A stretch of DNA of 64,000 nt from Rhabdobacter roseus. Its GTDB lineage: Bacteria > Bacteroidota > Bacteroidia > Cytophagales > Spirosomataceae. The position numbers and the translations under genes are program-made. The stretch is from assembly GCF_014202275.1 (NCBI RefSeq), contig NZ_JACHGF010000014.1:55719-119718 (forward strand). Direction: 5' to 3'. Positions 8,084 to 17,611 of this stretch are shown here, piece by piece (the stretch's first letter is position 1; every line of letters starts with the position of its first letter). The notes beneath the pieces are model-generated. The model was not told where the DNA came from and made no database searches. It saw nothing but the letters and a program-made list of their open reading frames with translations.

Positions 8084-10418
8084 TCACGATACGCTTTGTC
8101 AGCATTTGTTCACCCATCCGGACCCGTAAGATATACCCCCCTGGAGGTACTTCGTCGAGGTTTAGGATCGCCTCTCCCCCTTGCATTTCCTGCTCTCGCT
8201 GCGTACGTCCCAGCGCATCGAGTAGCTCCAACCGGGCCGTAGCTGGCCCCCCCCAGCCCTGAATCCGGACCGTCAGCGCGCTGGTGGCGGGCACGGGATA
8301 GGCCAGTAGTGAAGGAGAAAAAGCCCGGTCTTTGATACCAAGTATCGGTATAACCTCCACCACCACGCGTTCTCCCTGAGGTACCTGGGGCCCGCACTCG
8401 TTACTCACGCCGGTCAGAAAATAGCTAGCTGTTTGCACCGGCCTTACTTCCCAACGATACGGACTGGTTGAGGCCGTGAGGCTGAGCTCGGGACCCAGGC
8501 CAGCATCGGTACTGTCGCGGTAAGAAAATGTCCAGGGCGCATGGCCCGTAAAGGCCACCGACAGGGTAGCTACTTCACCGGCGTAGACCGTCTGGCTGCC
8601 CGTCAGCACAGCGGTTGCTAGCGGCTTTATGGTTATTTCCAGCCTACTTCGCCCGCTCTCGCAGCCCCGTATACGTTGACCCACGTAGTAGGCAAAGGTA
8701 CCTACTTCATCGGTGGCAGGCAGTACCTGGCTCCCCAGCGAAGTACCCCCTTCGGCTTCCAGGTACCACTGCAATTCCTCTCCCTGCGCCAGCAGCGGCT
8801 GAGGTGGGGCGTTCTGGCAATAAACAACGCCGAGGCTATCGACCCGAGGTACCTCCGGGATGGCGTTGACCGTCACGGCCACAGAGGCGCGCGCGCTTTC
8901 ACAGCCAAAAAGCAGCTGACTAACGTAGTAGGTACTTACGCCCACTATATGGGTATTAAGTGCGGGCGGGGTACCTGAGCTCACACCTCCTACGCTATCG
9001 GTATACCACCGAAAGTCTGCCCCGACGGGCTCTAGCAAAGGGGCCGTGGCTCCCTCACATACTTCGATCGGCACTACCTGCGGAGGCGCGGGGCGTGGTA
9101 CCAGGTTGAGGGTGTAGGGGGTACTTTCGGTAACGGGACGGCTACTCACAACCTTGATCTGGGAAAAGCCCGGAGACAGATCGTCCGGAAGCTTGGCTTT
9201 CAGTGAAGTACACTGGGTTGCGGCGGCACTGGCAAGTACCCTTTTGTTAGTCCCCGCGCCCCAGTCAGACAGTTCGAGGCGGAACAGATTCCCGGCCTCA
9301 AAATCCCCACCTGATACCACAAAGGTGGCTTCGATGCTGTCGCCCGGACAAAAGGACGACTTGTTGAGGTGCGTGATCGTAATGACCGGATCAGGCAACG
9401 AAAGGGGTAACGTGATTTCGTGAAAATAATGAGTTGCGGCGGGATCACGAAAGTACGCATTCTGTACCTCATACAGGGGCATCCAGTGGTAGGCGCTTAT
9501 GCCCTGGTAGGTTGCTTTGATCAAAAAATTGCAGTAGCGAATGTGCCAGGGGTAGTTGATTTCGGCCGGCCCGAAAGGATTGACAGGAAAAGAATAGACC
9601 CCGGTTGTGTTGGTGTTCTCACTGAGATAAGGCGTGGGCGATACGGTATACGAAAACCACGGAATCGCAAATAGTTCCAGGTGTACATTGGGCAGGAGCC
9701 TTCCTTTCTGGTCCAGGGTTTTAAGGCCGAGTGTGGGCGTAAAAGCCTTGGTAATGTAGTCTTCGTTGGGTATCCGGTTTCCGCCCGTCCGATTCAGAAT
9801 ATGCACCGTGTGCTCATCCCAGCTGATGTTGTCGTAGGGGTAGTTCATGATGGAATTTATGGGCTCAAAACGCGTCCCATTCACCAGGTTTTTGGCGGCA
9901 TCTACGCCCAGCGCATAGATGTCAATGGCCCCGCGCGCGTGCCCAAACTCATGGGTGAGGCCGTCCGTAGCATACCCTCCGAAGGGACCACCCCAACTAT
10001 TCCAGTCCCACTTATGGCAAATAGTAGCCCAGGAACCGTACCACCCGCCGCCCGATTGGTCGGTTGAAAAACCATCGATCACGAGCTTGTAGTCGTGCCC
10101 CGGATGAGGTTTGAAAATTTCGGTCTGCACCGATTGGTGGAACGATGCGTCAAAGACGTACACCAAAGTGGCCGTAAAGTCGAAGACACCGTGGAATTGG
10201 TCGGTCCGATTAAAGTTGGCGCTAACCGTAGCCAGCTGTTCCCGCACTATAGTCTCAATGTCTTTGGCATAAAGCTGCTGGTAGTAATCAGCCGTTTTTT
10301 TCTCTACGGCTACCAGTACGGTAAAACGCCAGGTTTCTTTAGCCTGCACCGAAGCGCTCAGCAAAGTACCCTGCAAAATAACCAGCAGGCAAACAGCAAT
10401 CCGACAGGGCCAGGCCAT
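8076..10418 (-). CDS. secreted metzincin-like metalloprotease with T9SS type A sorting domain
   Basis: A 780-residue secreted protein. A signal peptide covers about residues 1-26 (IAVCLLVILQGTLLSASVQA). The catalytic region carries THEFGHARGAID: H156-E157-x-x-H160-x-x-G163-x-x-D166, the HExxHxxGxxD form of the metzincin zinc site (as in snapalysin). A Met-turn candidate M191 is in SIMNYPYDN. A middle part (about 340-690) holds repeated Ig-like/PKD-like modules with paired Cys (GCESARASV, GCESGRSRL). The last 75 residues (LLAYPVPATSALTVRI to GGYILRVRMGEQMLTKRIVKR) form a type A C-terminal domain for type IX secretion. Expected to act on peptides at or outside the cell surface. Catalysis is inferred from motif only. 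Confidence 0.8.
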   Translation of the reverse strand: MAWPCRIAVCLLVILQGTLLSASVQAKETWRFTVLVAVEKKTADYYQQLYAKDIETIVREQLATVSANFNRTDQFHGVFDFTATLVYVFDASFHQSVQTEIFKPHPGHDYKLVIDGFSTDQSGGGWYGSWATICHKWDWNSWGGPFGGYATDGLTHEFGHARGAIDIYALGVDAAKNLVNGTRFEPINSIMNYPYDNISWDEHTVHILNRTGGNRIPNEDYITKAFTPTLGLKTLDQKGRLLPNVHLELFAIPWFSYTVSPTPYLSENTNTTGVYSFPVNPFGPAEINYPWHIRYCNFLIKATYQGISAYHWMPLYEVQNAYFRDPAATHYFHEITLPLSLPDPVITITHLNKSSFCPGDSIEATFVVSGGDFEAGNLFRLELSDWGAGTNKRVLASAAATQCTSLKAKLPDDLSPGFSQIKVVSSRPVTESTPYTLNLVPRPAPPQVVPIEVCEGATAPLLEPVGADFRWYTDSVGGVSSGTPPALNTHIVGVSTYYVSQLLFGCESARASVAVTVNAIPEVPRVDSLGVVYCQNAPPQPLLAQGEELQWYLEAEGGTSLGSQVLPATDEVGTFAYYVGQRIRGCESGRSRLEITIKPLATAVLTGSQTVYAGEVATLSVAFTGHAPWTFSYRDSTDAGLGPELSLTASTSPYRWEVRPVQTASYFLTGVSNECGPQVPQGERVVVEVIPILGIKDRAFSPSLLAYPVPATSALTVRIQGWGGPATARLELLDALGRTQREQEMQGGEAILNLDEVPPGGYILRVRMGEQMLTKRIVKR

Positions 10419-10525
10419 GAGTTTACGGAGGAAGGAGGCAGGAATTTATACCCTTCCAAAGGTACCCGAAAGCCCAAGATTTTTTTTACAAAATTATGCA
10501 GTGCCCTTACAACATTCTGCTAACT

Positions 10526-11320
10526 CTACACCGCCACCGGGGCTTTGATGCCCGGCCAGGGATCGTAGTTTTCGAGCGTAAAATCCTCGAACTGGAAATC
10601 AAAAACGCTTTTCACGGCGGGGTTGAGCCGCAGGCTGGGCAGCGGGCGCGGCTCGCGTGAAAGCTGTAGCTGAACCTGCTCCAGGTGGTTGAGGTAGATG
10701 TGCGTATCGCCGCCGGTCCACACAAAATCACCCGGCTCCAGCCCGCACTCCTGCGCGATCATGAGCGTGAGCAGGGCGTAGCTCGCAATGTTGAAAGGTA
10801 CCCCCAGAAACACATCCGCCGAGCGCTGGTAGAGCTGGCACGACAGCCTGCCGTCGGCCACGTAAAACTGAAACAGCGCGTGGCAGGGCTGCAAGGCCAT
10901 TTTGGAAAGATCCGCCGGGTTCCAGGCCGTCACCATGATGCGCCGGGAATCCGGACTTTTTTTTAGGAGCGTAAGTACCTCCTGGAGCTGGTCGATCACC
11001 CGCCCGTCGGGGGCTTCCCAGCTCCGCCACTGCTTGCCATACACGGGGCCCAGGTCGCCGTTGGCATCGGCCCATTCGTCCCAGATCGACACGCCTTTTT
11101 CTTTCAGGTACCTGATGTTGGTATCGCCTTTCAGGAACCACAGCAGCTCGTGAATGATCGAGCGGGTATGTACCTTCTTGGTGGTCACGAGCGGAAAGCC
11201 GTCCTGTAGATTGAAGCGCATCTGGTACCCAAATACGCTGAGGGTACCCGTGCCGGTGCGGTCGGTTTTGCGGGTACCTTTTTCCAAAATATGACGTAAA
11301 AGGTCGTGGTACTGCTGCAT
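10526..11320 (-). CDS. thyA: thymidylate synthase
   Basis: ThyA methylates dUMP to dTMP using methylene-tetrahydrofolate. At 264 residues it has the same length as the E. coli enzyme, and the nucleophile falls at C146 in [14 protein letters not shown]. Other invariant blocks are [17 protein letters not shown], the arginine pair in [12 protein letters not shown], and [20 protein letters not shown]. It follows an OsmC-family gene by 5 bases on the same strand. No folA follows it in this window. Very confident. Confidence 0.98.
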   Translation of the reverse strand: MQQYHDLLRHILEKGTRKTDRTGTGTLSVFGYQMRFNLQDGFPLVTTKKVHTRSIIHELLWFLKGDTNIRYLKEKGVSIWDEWADANGDLGPVYGKQWRSWEAPDGRVIDQLQEVLTLLKKSPDSRRIMVTAWNPADLSKMALQPCHALFQFYVADGRLSCQLYQRSADVFLGVPFNIASYALLTLMIAQECGLEPGDFVWTGGDTHIYLNHLEQVQLQLSREPRPLPSLRLNPAVKSVFDFQFEDFTLENYDPWPGIKAPVAV

Positions 11321-11325
11321 AAGGA

Positions 11326-11778
11326 TCAGTGGGGTGGTTTGATGTTTTCGATGGCTTCTTCCAGCGTCAGCTCGTGCGTAATCGCCGCCGAGCCTTCCAG
11401 CTGGGCTGTGGCCGAGCAGTACTTTTCCATCGAAAGCTTGATGGCCCGCTCTATTTTGGTTTTGTCGAGGTTGTAGCCGGCGAGCTTAAAGTGCAGGTGG
11501 ATGTTGCGGTAAGGCTTACGATCGGTGTTGTCTTCCTTGACGCGCTCGCCTTCGGCCGTGATCCGGAAGTCGGTAATTTCCTGCCGTTGCTTTTTCAGGA
11601 TGAGCACCACGTCGATGGCACTGCAGCTGGCCAGGCCCATCAGGAGTAGCTCCATGGGGCGCACGCCCAGATTTTGGCCACCAATGTCCTGCGAGGCGTC
11701 AATATGGACCAGCGCTTCGGATGAGCCGCTGGCCTCAAAATGAAAGGCGTCGTCACGGCGTACAAGTTCTATTTTCAT
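11326..11778 (-). CDS. OsmC/Ohr-family protein
   Basis: A 150-residue OsmC-family protein, a class of thiol peroxidase-like proteins that act on organic hydroperoxides or bind small acyl compounds. I used ATG 11778 ([18 protein letters not shown]), because the upstream extension is unrelated sequence. The central helix block [21 protein letters not shown] contains the first conserved Cys in the SC position; the second Cys is in [11 protein letters not shown]. It is co-directional with thyA (5-base gap), so they share a transcript. Confidence 0.9.
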   Translation of the reverse strand: MKIELVRRDDAFHFEASGSSEALVHIDASQDIGGQNLGVRPMELLLMGLASCSAIDVVLILKKQRQEITDFRITAEGERVKEDNTDRKPYRNIHLHFKLAGYNLDKTKIERAIKLSMEKYCSATAQLEGSAAITHELTLEEAIENIKPPH

Positions 11779-11906
11779 GGTGGTTTGTTTGCGATGGAAA
11801 CCGGGTACTTTTAGCAAGTACCTCCGTACGGGTACAAAAGTCCGATTACTTTGCGAAAGGTTCAAATAAAAACCAAAAACTCTCGCGGGTTCCGATTCTT
11901 TAGCCC

Positions 11907-11913
11907 TACTTTG
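11907..11913 (+). promoter_or_regulatory. candidate promoter -7-like element
   Basis: TACTTTG, one base shorter than TAnnTTTG, lies 27 bases upstream of the NYN-domain gene in the divergent spacer with the OsmC gene. Similar TACTTTTG or TATCTTTG elements precede other genes here. Confidence 0.3.
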
Positions 11914-11940
11914 TACCCAAGCCATCCTACCCTTTACGCT

Positions 11941-12681
11941 ATGCAAAACGTAGTTAACGACCTTCGCCTGGCCGTCCTGATCGACGCCGACAACGTACCT
12001 TACGCCAACCTACAGGGTATGCTGGAGGAAATTGCCAAGTACGGCACGCCTACCTTCAAGCGGATCTACGGCGACTGGACGTCGCCGCGCCTGGCGGGCT
12101 GGAAAGGCGTACTGCTCGAAAACGCCGTCACGCCCATTCAGCAGTACAGCTACACGGCGGGCAAAAACGCCACCGACTCGGCCATGATCATCGACGCCAT
12201 GGACATTCTCTACACGGGCCGCGTGGATGGTTTCTGCATCGTGTCCAGCGACAGCGACTTCACCCGGCTGGCCATCCGGCTCCGCGAAGCGGGCATGAAG
12301 GTACTGGGGATGGGCGAAAAGAAAACCCCGGCGGCTTTCACCTCGGCCTGCGACCGCTTCATCTACATCGAAATTCTGGGCCAGCAGGCCGAGCCTGCCG
12401 AGAAAACCACTCCGCAAAAAAGTACCTCTAAAGTAGTCCGTTCGGACCGAAAACTAGTAAAACTAATAGCCAGCAGTATCGACGACATCGCCGACGAAGA
12501 CGGCTGGGCGTTTTTGGGCGAGCTGGGCAACCTGCTGCTCAAGAAACAGCCCAGTTTCGACGCCCGCAACTACGGCTTCAACAAGCTGGTACTGCTCATC
12601 AAGAGCCTGGAGGCTTTTGAGGTCGATGAGCGCGAGTCGGGCCGGGGCAACAGCCGACACGTTTTCGTGCGCAACAAGTAG
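11941..12681 (+). CDS. NYN-domain ribonuclease-like protein with OST-HTH/LOTUS domain
   Basis: A 246-residue protein; I start at ATG 11941 (MQNVVNDLRLAVLIDADN), since upstream codons are not conserved in character. Residues about 9-150 form a NYN (LabA/DUF88, PIN-like) nuclease domain. The acidic residues are D15 and D17 in LIDADN, then those in YGDW, NATDSAMIIDAMD and SSDSDFTRLA. Residues about 170-240 resemble an OST-HTH/LOTUS domain (LIASSIDDIADEDGWAFLG, then FGFNKL-like), an RNA-binding fold. Such proteins are thought to process or bind RNA in the cytoplasm. Confidence 0.88.
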   Translation: MQNVVNDLRLAVLIDADNVPYANLQGMLEEIAKYGTPTFKRIYGDWTSPRLAGWKGVLLENAVTPIQQYSYTAGKNATDSAMIIDAMDILYTGRVDGFCIVSSDSDFTRLAIRLREAGMKVLGMGEKKTPAAFTSACDRFIYIEILGQQAEPAEKTTPQKSTSKVVRSDRKLVKLIASSIDDIADEDGWAFLGELGNLLLKKQPSFDARNYGFNKLVLLIKSLEAFEVDERESGRGNSRHVFVRNK

Positions 12682-12775
12682 TACCAGGGCCGGGAGGTAC
12701 TTTAGATCCACGCAAGGGGTACTTGATTACTGGCTGGTATTAATCCTCATTTTTCTAACCCATTTTACTTTTTTT

Positions 12776-13813
12776 ATGTCAATACGTCATTACGCACTGG
12801 TTGTTTTTGGTATGCTAATTACTACAGCAAGTATGGCTCAGCCCAAGGTGTCGGTGGTGGAGCGGAAATTTATTTACACCGAGCCCCCCACGCCCGAATG
12901 CCACGCCTCTACCATCGTGGAGGTTACGCCCGGCAAGCTCATGGCCGCCTGGTTTGGCGGTACCCACGAAAAAAATCCCGACGTGTGCATCTGGCTTTCT
13001 ACGCAGGAAAAAGGCGTGTGGTCCAAGCCCGTGATGATGGCCGACGGCGTGGTGGGCGACAAGCGCTACCCTACCTGGAACCCGGTGCTTTTCAAAGCCC
13101 GCGAGGGAAAGCTCTTCCTGTTTTATAAAGTGGGGCCATCGCCCGAAACCTGGTGGGGCATGGTACGTACCTCCGACAACAACGGCAAAACCTGGAGCCA
13201 GCCCGAGCGCCTGCCCGACGGCATTCTGGGGCCCATCAAAAACAAACCCGTACAACTCACCGACGGTACTTTGCTGGCTCCCTCCAGCACGGAGTCCAAG
13301 AAAAACGGCTGGAAGGCCCACGTTGAGCGCTCGCGCGACCTGGGCAAAACCTGGGAGCTAATGCCCGTTGACCCCACAACTGAGCTGGACGTGATTCAGG
13401 GAAGCATCCTATTTTACCCCAACAACCGCCTGCAGATGCTCTGCCGCAGCAAGCAGGACCGCGTCGTGGAGGTGTGGTCAGAAGATGGCGGCAAAACCTG
13501 GGGTACCCTCCAGAAGCTATCCCTGCTCAACCCCAACTCCGGCACCGACGCCGTGACGCTCAGCAACGGCTGGCAGCTCCTGGTGTATAACCCCACCACC
13601 CGCGGCAAACAGTGGGACAACGGCCGCCAGAAACTACGCGTAGCGCTCTCCAAAGACGGCAAAGAGTGGACCGACGCCGTGGTGCTGGAAGACCAGGAAC
13701 GGGGGGAATTTAGCTACCCGGCCGTGATTCAGAGCAAGGACGGACGCGTACATATCACCTACACCTCCGAACGTAAAAAAGTACAATACGTAGCGCTGGA
13801 CATAAAGAATTAA
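12776..13813 (+). CDS. secreted sialidase-fold (BNR_2) protein
   Basis: A 345-residue exported beta-propeller of the sialidase superfamily. ATG 12776 gives a signal peptide (MSIRHYALVVFGMLITTASM, AQ). Three Asp-box repeats are visible: TSDNNGKTWSQ, SRDLGKTWEL and SEDGGKTWGT. PTPECHASTIVEV and AWFGGTHE at the N-terminus are typical of the BNR_2 group common in Bacteroidota, most members of which lack tested sialidase activity. The glycan substrate is unknown. It follows the NYN gene on the same strand with a 94-base gap. Confidence 0.85.
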   Translation: MSIRHYALVVFGMLITTASMAQPKVSVVERKFIYTEPPTPECHASTIVEVTPGKLMAAWFGGTHEKNPDVCIWLSTQEKGVWSKPVMMADGVVGDKRYPTWNPVLFKAREGKLFLFYKVGPSPETWWGMVRTSDNNGKTWSQPERLPDGILGPIKNKPVQLTDGTLLAPSSTESKKNGWKAHVERSRDLGKTWELMPVDPTTELDVIQGSILFYPNNRLQMLCRSKQDRVVEVWSEDGGKTWGTLQKLSLLNPNSGTDAVTLSNGWQLLVYNPTTRGKQWDNGRQKLRVALSKDGKEWTDAVVLEDQERGEFSYPAVIQSKDGRVHITYTSERKKVQYVALDIKN

Positions 13814-13871
13814 GGGTCGGATACGGTAGAAAGGGGCGTATTCGTTGTTGTTACTAAGAACAACCCCGAAA

Positions 13872-14306
13872 ATGAACTACGTCTTGAAACCCGTATCGCT
13901 ATTCGTTCTGCTGCTGCTTGGCTTTGCCTGCAAAAAGGAAGAGGAAGCCCGCCCGCCGGGCCTGGACTCGCTCGAAGGTACCTACGTAGGCTACCGCTCG
14001 TCGAGCCTGGCTTCCAAAGCCGCTACCGATTCCGTGCAGGTGACACTGACCGTCAGCCAGCTCGCTCCGGGCCAGTTCCGGATTTTACAGACGAGCCCCA
14101 ACGAGTTTGAGTACATCGTTACCATGCGAGATGATCAGTTTACGTACGACAAAGGCCTGGGCGAAGACGCCTGCGGGGTCACCAAACTGACCGGCCAGGG
14201 GTACTTTCGACACGGTGCGCTGTACCTGATCGAAACCATTCAGTGTACGGCGGCGCTCAGTGCTCCCACCCGGTACATTCAGTTCCGGGCGCAGAAAAAG
14301 CCCTAA
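13872..14306 (+). CDS. small lipoprotein of unknown function
   Basis: A 144-residue lipoprotein starting at ATG 13872. The signal is MNYVLKPVSLFVLLLLGFAC with Cys after the lipobox LGFA, followed by KKEEEA. The mature part (GTYVGY, VQVTLTVSQL, FRILQT, YLIETIQC) alternates beta strands, suggesting a lipocalin-like or META-like barrel. Two further Cys (EDACGV, IQCTA) may pair. It probably faces the periplasm from the outer membrane. No family recognised. The pterin dehydratase gene follows after 33 bases. Confidence 0.7.
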   Translation: MNYVLKPVSLFVLLLLGFACKKEEEARPPGLDSLEGTYVGYRSSSLASKAATDSVQVTLTVSQLAPGQFRILQTSPNEFEYIVTMRDDQFTYDKGLGEDACGVTKLTGQGYFRHGALYLIETIQCTAALSAPTRYIQFRAQKKP

Positions 14307-14339
14307 TTTCACTTCATCATTCACGAACCAAGTAAAACC

Positions 14340-14588
14340 ATGTGGATCGAACAGGAAAACAAACTAAAACGCAGCTTTGAGTTTTCGGATTTCCAGGAAG
14401 CCTTTGCCTTCATGACGCAGGTAGCCGAGGTAGCCGAAGCCCAAAACCACCATCCGTGGTGGTCTAACGTGTACAACCAGGTGGACATCGAGCTCTCTAC
14501 CCACGACGCCGGCGACGTAGTCACGGAGAAAGACCACCAGCTGGCCGAGGCCATCGACGCCATCTTTGACGATTTCGACGAAGATTAA
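14340..14588 (+). CDS. 4a-hydroxytetrahydrobiopterin dehydratase (PCD/DCoH family)
   Basis: An 82-residue pterin-4a-carbinolamine dehydratase, which recycles the pterin cofactor of aromatic amino acid hydroxylases. The active-site block is AEAQNHHPWWSNVYNQVDI, with the conserved His pair and Pro-Trp, followed by STHDAGDVVTEKD. No hydroxylase gene lies in the window. A strong hairpin terminator follows 30 bases after the stop. Confidence 0.93.
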   Translation: MWIEQENKLKRSFEFSDFQEAFAFMTQVAEVAEAQNHHPWWSNVYNQVDIELSTHDAGDVVTEKDHQLAEAIDAIFDDFDED

Positions 14589-14617
14589 TAAGCAAGGTAC
14601 TGTCCAAGTACCCCACC

Positions 14618-14655
14618 AAACCGGGAAGCCACGAAATAGCTTCCCGGTTTTTTGT
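14618..14655 (+). terminator. rho-independent terminator
   Basis: AAACCGGGAAGC (14618-14629) pairs perfectly with GCTTCCCGGTTT (14639-14650) across a 9-base loop, followed by a T-run. It ends the pterin dehydratase transcript. Confidence 0.88.
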
Positions 14656-14890
14656 TTTTAGGGGTACTTGGTGGGGTACCTTTCCTTCGTTGGTTATGCA
14701 AGTACCTTTTAGAAGTACCTCTTCTAAGGACTTAGCCCAATTAAGAATAATTAGTCTAAATAAAACTTTCTTGGGCCTTAGCTTTCAGTTTCGGGCTTTG
14801 TGTAGGATATTTGTCCGCCGAAGGGCTAGCCCAGTACCTGCCCACCGACAACGCAAAGTAAAATTCCAGTTCTCCTTATTACAGGTCAAA

Positions 14891-16150
14891 ATGAAAAAAA
14901 TAGCAATTTTGGCGGGGCTCCTTCTCGCCCTGACGTGCACGGCTCCCGGCTGGGCCAGCGGCGCGGAAAACTTCTCCGACACCACCCGCTCGTACACCCT
15001 GCCGCTCTTTACGGCCCTGGCCAACGGCCAAGTGGGGCTGTCATGGTCTGAAACGGACGCCGACGGCATCAACTACCTCTACTGGGCCGTTTCCAAAGAC
15101 CAGGGTAAATCCTTCTCCGAAAAACAGTTGGTGCATGCCTCTAGGGGCCTGCGGAATGCCAAGCTGATGCGGGCCAAGGTACTGGCCAAAAAGGATGGGT
15201 CGCTGGTGGCGGTATTTGGCCTGAGTCCCCAACCGGCCGAAAGTAGCGCCAGCGCGCACAGCAGCCACGCCGGACGTATCCACGCCGGTCACAGTAGCGA
15301 GGCCAGCGCGAAACCCGCCCGTGGTGGCCGCCCTTCGGACCTCCAGATCGTATACATGGTATCAAAAGACCTGGGTGCTACCTGGACCGCCCCGGCTACC
15401 GTACACCAGGACAAAACGCCCAACATCATCCGCGGTTTTTTTGACTCCATCGTGATGGCCAACGACGAAGTAGCTGTAGCCTTCCTGAAGGATACCGGCA
15501 ATCCGCACGAACGCGACCTCCGGCTGATCACCTCTACAAAGGGGGTATTTGGGGAAGAGCGGATGCTGGAAAAACAATCCTGCGACTGCTGCAACATCAG
15601 CCTACTCGTTGACGCCAAGGGCGCGCTCAATATCTACTACCGCTCCAACATCAACAACGTCCGGGACATCGCTAAGATGGTCTCGACCGACCACGGCAAA
15701 ACCTTCTCGAAGCCCGAAGTGATCCTGGCCGACAAGTGGGAAATCAACGGCTGCCCGCACTCCGGGCCCGTATCAACGGTAGGCAAAGGGACCAACCTGA
15801 TCTCGTGGTACTCGGCGGGCCCCGATCAGCCCGGCGTGCGTCTGGCTACGCAAGAAGGCAAGCGCCTGACGGTATTGAGCCAGTCGGCCACGAATCCCTT
15901 CCTGGTAGCTACCAAGAAAGCGCCCGTATTGGTATGGGAAGAAAGAGCCGCCGCCGGTACCGGGGCCGAGTCAGCCATTGTGTACCAGCTCATTCCCGGC
16001 CAGGCTCCCGTAAAGCCCGATGCCTTCACCAAAGTAGGCCAGGGCTCCAACCCGGTGGGGATTTCGGTAGGCAACGAGCTCTGGATTGCTTCGGAGGTAC
16101 TTGGAAACGGTACCAAGAAATCCATTCAGCTGGTACACGTGGCGATTTGA
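14891..16150 (+). CDS. secreted sialidase-fold protein with CDCC motif and His-rich insert
   Basis: A 419-residue exported beta-propeller. ATG 14891 gives a signal peptide (MKKIAILAGLLLALTCTAPG, WASG); the 200-base upstream extension of the frame is unlike protein. Asp-box-like repeats occur (SKDQGKSFSE, SKDLGATWTA, STDHGKTFSK). Two features are unusual: a His/Ser-rich insert at residues 119-140 (HSSHAGRIHAGHS) and a C231-D-C-C234 cluster followed later by NGCPHSG. Clustered Cys and His suggest metal binding, which is inference. It is not closely similar to the BNR_2 protein at 12776. A bidirectional terminator follows. Confidence 0.78.
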   Translation: MKKIAILAGLLLALTCTAPGWASGAENFSDTTRSYTLPLFTALANGQVGLSWSETDADGINYLYWAVSKDQGKSFSEKQLVHASRGLRNAKLMRAKVLAKKDGSLVAVFGLSPQPAESSASAHSSHAGRIHAGHSSEASAKPARGGRPSDLQIVYMVSKDLGATWTAPATVHQDKTPNIIRGFFDSIVMANDEVAVAFLKDTGNPHERDLRLITSTKGVFGEERMLEKQSCDCCNISLLVDAKGALNIYYRSNINNVRDIAKMVSTDHGKTFSKPEVILADKWEINGCPHSGPVSTVGKGTNLISWYSAGPDQPGVRLATQEGKRLTVLSQSATNPFLVATKKAPVLVWEERAAAGTGAESAIVYQLIPGQAPVKPDAFTKVGQGSNPVGISVGNELWIASEVLGNGTKKSIQLVHVAI

Positions 16151-16189
16151 TTGCCAAGCGCTTCACTTTACTTTTGAAAGGTACTTTTG

Positions 16190-16227
16190 AAAAATCCCCC
16201 GGTTGTTGGTAGAACCGGGGGATTTTT
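16190..16227. terminator. bidirectional terminator
   Basis: AAAAATCCCCCGGTT (16190-16204) pairs perfectly with AACCGGGGGATTTTT (16213-16227) over an 8-base loop. It serves the converging sialidase-fold and lipoprotein genes. Confidence 0.9.
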
Positions 16228-16249
16228 CATTACAAATGACTCAGCAAGT

Positions 16250-17611
16250 TTAGGGAAGGTTGACTTCCCAATCCTTTTCACCGAGCTGATTGATCAAGTA
16301 GTCCGACACGCGAAACTCTACTTTTTGACTACCTGCGGTTTGTTTTTCATTGAAAGGCAGCAAAACTCCATCTACTTTCTTGAAACGGCTCATGGCCACT
16401 GCCACGGTACCACTGGCCGAAGGCTTTTCTTCCCCCACGAGCTGGAAATCCTGATCAAAAATTAGTTTCAAGGTTTGCCCGTTTACCTGGTAAGACAGCA
16501 CGTACCCTCCGTCCTCAGTGGCCGAAACCGTCCCTTTGCGCAGCGTAGCAATTCTCTCCCGGTTCAGCCCGGCCACGCCCAGGTACGGGGCCAGGGTTAG
16601 TTCCTTCATACGGGCGGGTGTCAACGGTGTCTTTTTACCCTGGAGCCACTGCCAGCCGCTGTTTCCTTCGTAGTACTCCACGTACACCAGTTGCCCCGCG
16701 GCTCGCATCTTCACCAGGCCGCGCTGGCGTTCGTAGTCGGTTTGGGCCACAATTTCTCTTCCCTGGGCGTCTTTCAGTTGTATGTGTATTGTGCTAATGG
16801 CGTCCAGGGCGTCTCCACCCTGAACCTCCCTGACCTTCGTCAGGAGCTCCGCCGGGCTAAGTACCTTAGGCACCTGTTTTGCCTCGCTTTTCGTTTGGCT
16901 CTGGTCGGCCTCCTCGGGCTTGTCGGGCATGTAAATGTAGCCGTCCAGAGCCAGGAAAGGATCTTTGCCTTCCATAAAAAAAAGACTGTGGGTACTTTGC
17001 TGGCCGTTGCGGTACTTGAGTTGAAGTACCCCGTTTTTGTATTCGTAAGTACCTCCCTGGTCATCGCCGCGGGTACTTCCGCCCCCTACCTGGCCGCCGG
17101 CTACCACGGTGCTGGAGAAGCGCTTGTGGCTAAAGGTACCTTTTCCGTCAAAATAGATGGTACGCTGGCTGAACGAACCTACGTAGGTAATCCCGCTCAG
17201 GCCACCTCCGCCCCCGCTTCCGCCCGTGTACTTAAAGCCGCCAGCAGGTACTTTCTTGTCCATCACCATCGGGAATAAGGGCGACTGCCCGTAGGCCAAC
17301 AAGTACCCCTTCGGGTGAATCTCGTGCGTCGTTTTACGCTCTTTGCCCGCATAAGTCAGGACCACCTCCTGGTTTTTCACCACGTAGGTACCTTTCACAT
17401 CCGTGCGCCAGTCGGGCTTGTGGAGGGCATCGGTGAAGGTACCATCGGGACGCAGGTACAGCACAATATCGCTACGCTGCATACCCCCGCCTACCATGGC
17501 ACTGACGCTCATTTCGACCCCGCCGTAAACACCCTCCACCGACTGCGACTGGCAAGCTACCAATCCCCCCAGCGAAACGACAAAAAGGGCCACAAAACTA
17601 ATTTTTGACAT
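16250..17611 (-). CDS. lipoprotein with C-terminal LolA-like outer-membrane lipoprotein carrier fold
   Basis: A 453-residue lipoprotein; ATG 17611 places Cys after LGGLVA (MSKISFVALFVVSLGGLVAC). Residues about 25-230 contain two similar beta modules (VLYLRPDGTFTDAL with TYVVKNQEVVLTY; IYFDGKGTFSHKRF with TYEYKNGVLQLKY) separated by a Gly-rich linker. Residues about 250-453 (VREVQGGDALDAISTIHIQL, LKLIFDQDFQLVGEE, FKKVDGVLLPF) resemble the LolA/LppX-like fold seen in many Bacteroidota proteins. Function unknown; probably envelope-associated lipid or glycan binding. Confidence 0.62.
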   Translation of the reverse strand: MSKISFVALFVVSLGGLVACQSQSVEGVYGGVEMSVSAMVGGGMQRSDIVLYLRPDGTFTDALHKPDWRTDVKGTYVVKNQEVVLTYAGKERKTTHEIHPKGYLLAYGQSPLFPMVMDKKVPAGGFKYTGGSGGGGGLSGITYVGSFSQRTIYFDGKGTFSHKRFSSTVVAGGQVGGGSTRGDDQGGTYEYKNGVLQLKYRNGQQSTHSLFFMEGKDPFLALDGYIYMPDKPEEADQSQTKSEAKQVPKVLSPAELLTKVREVQGGDALDAISTIHIQLKDAQGREIVAQTDYERQRGLVKMRAAGQLVYVEYYEGNSGWQWLQGKKTPLTPARMKELTLAPYLGVAGLNRERIATLRKGTVSATEDGGYVLSYQVNGQTLKLIFDQDFQLVGEEKPSASGTVAVAMSRFKKVDGVLLPFNEKQTAGSQKVEFRVSDYLINQLGEKDWEVNLP

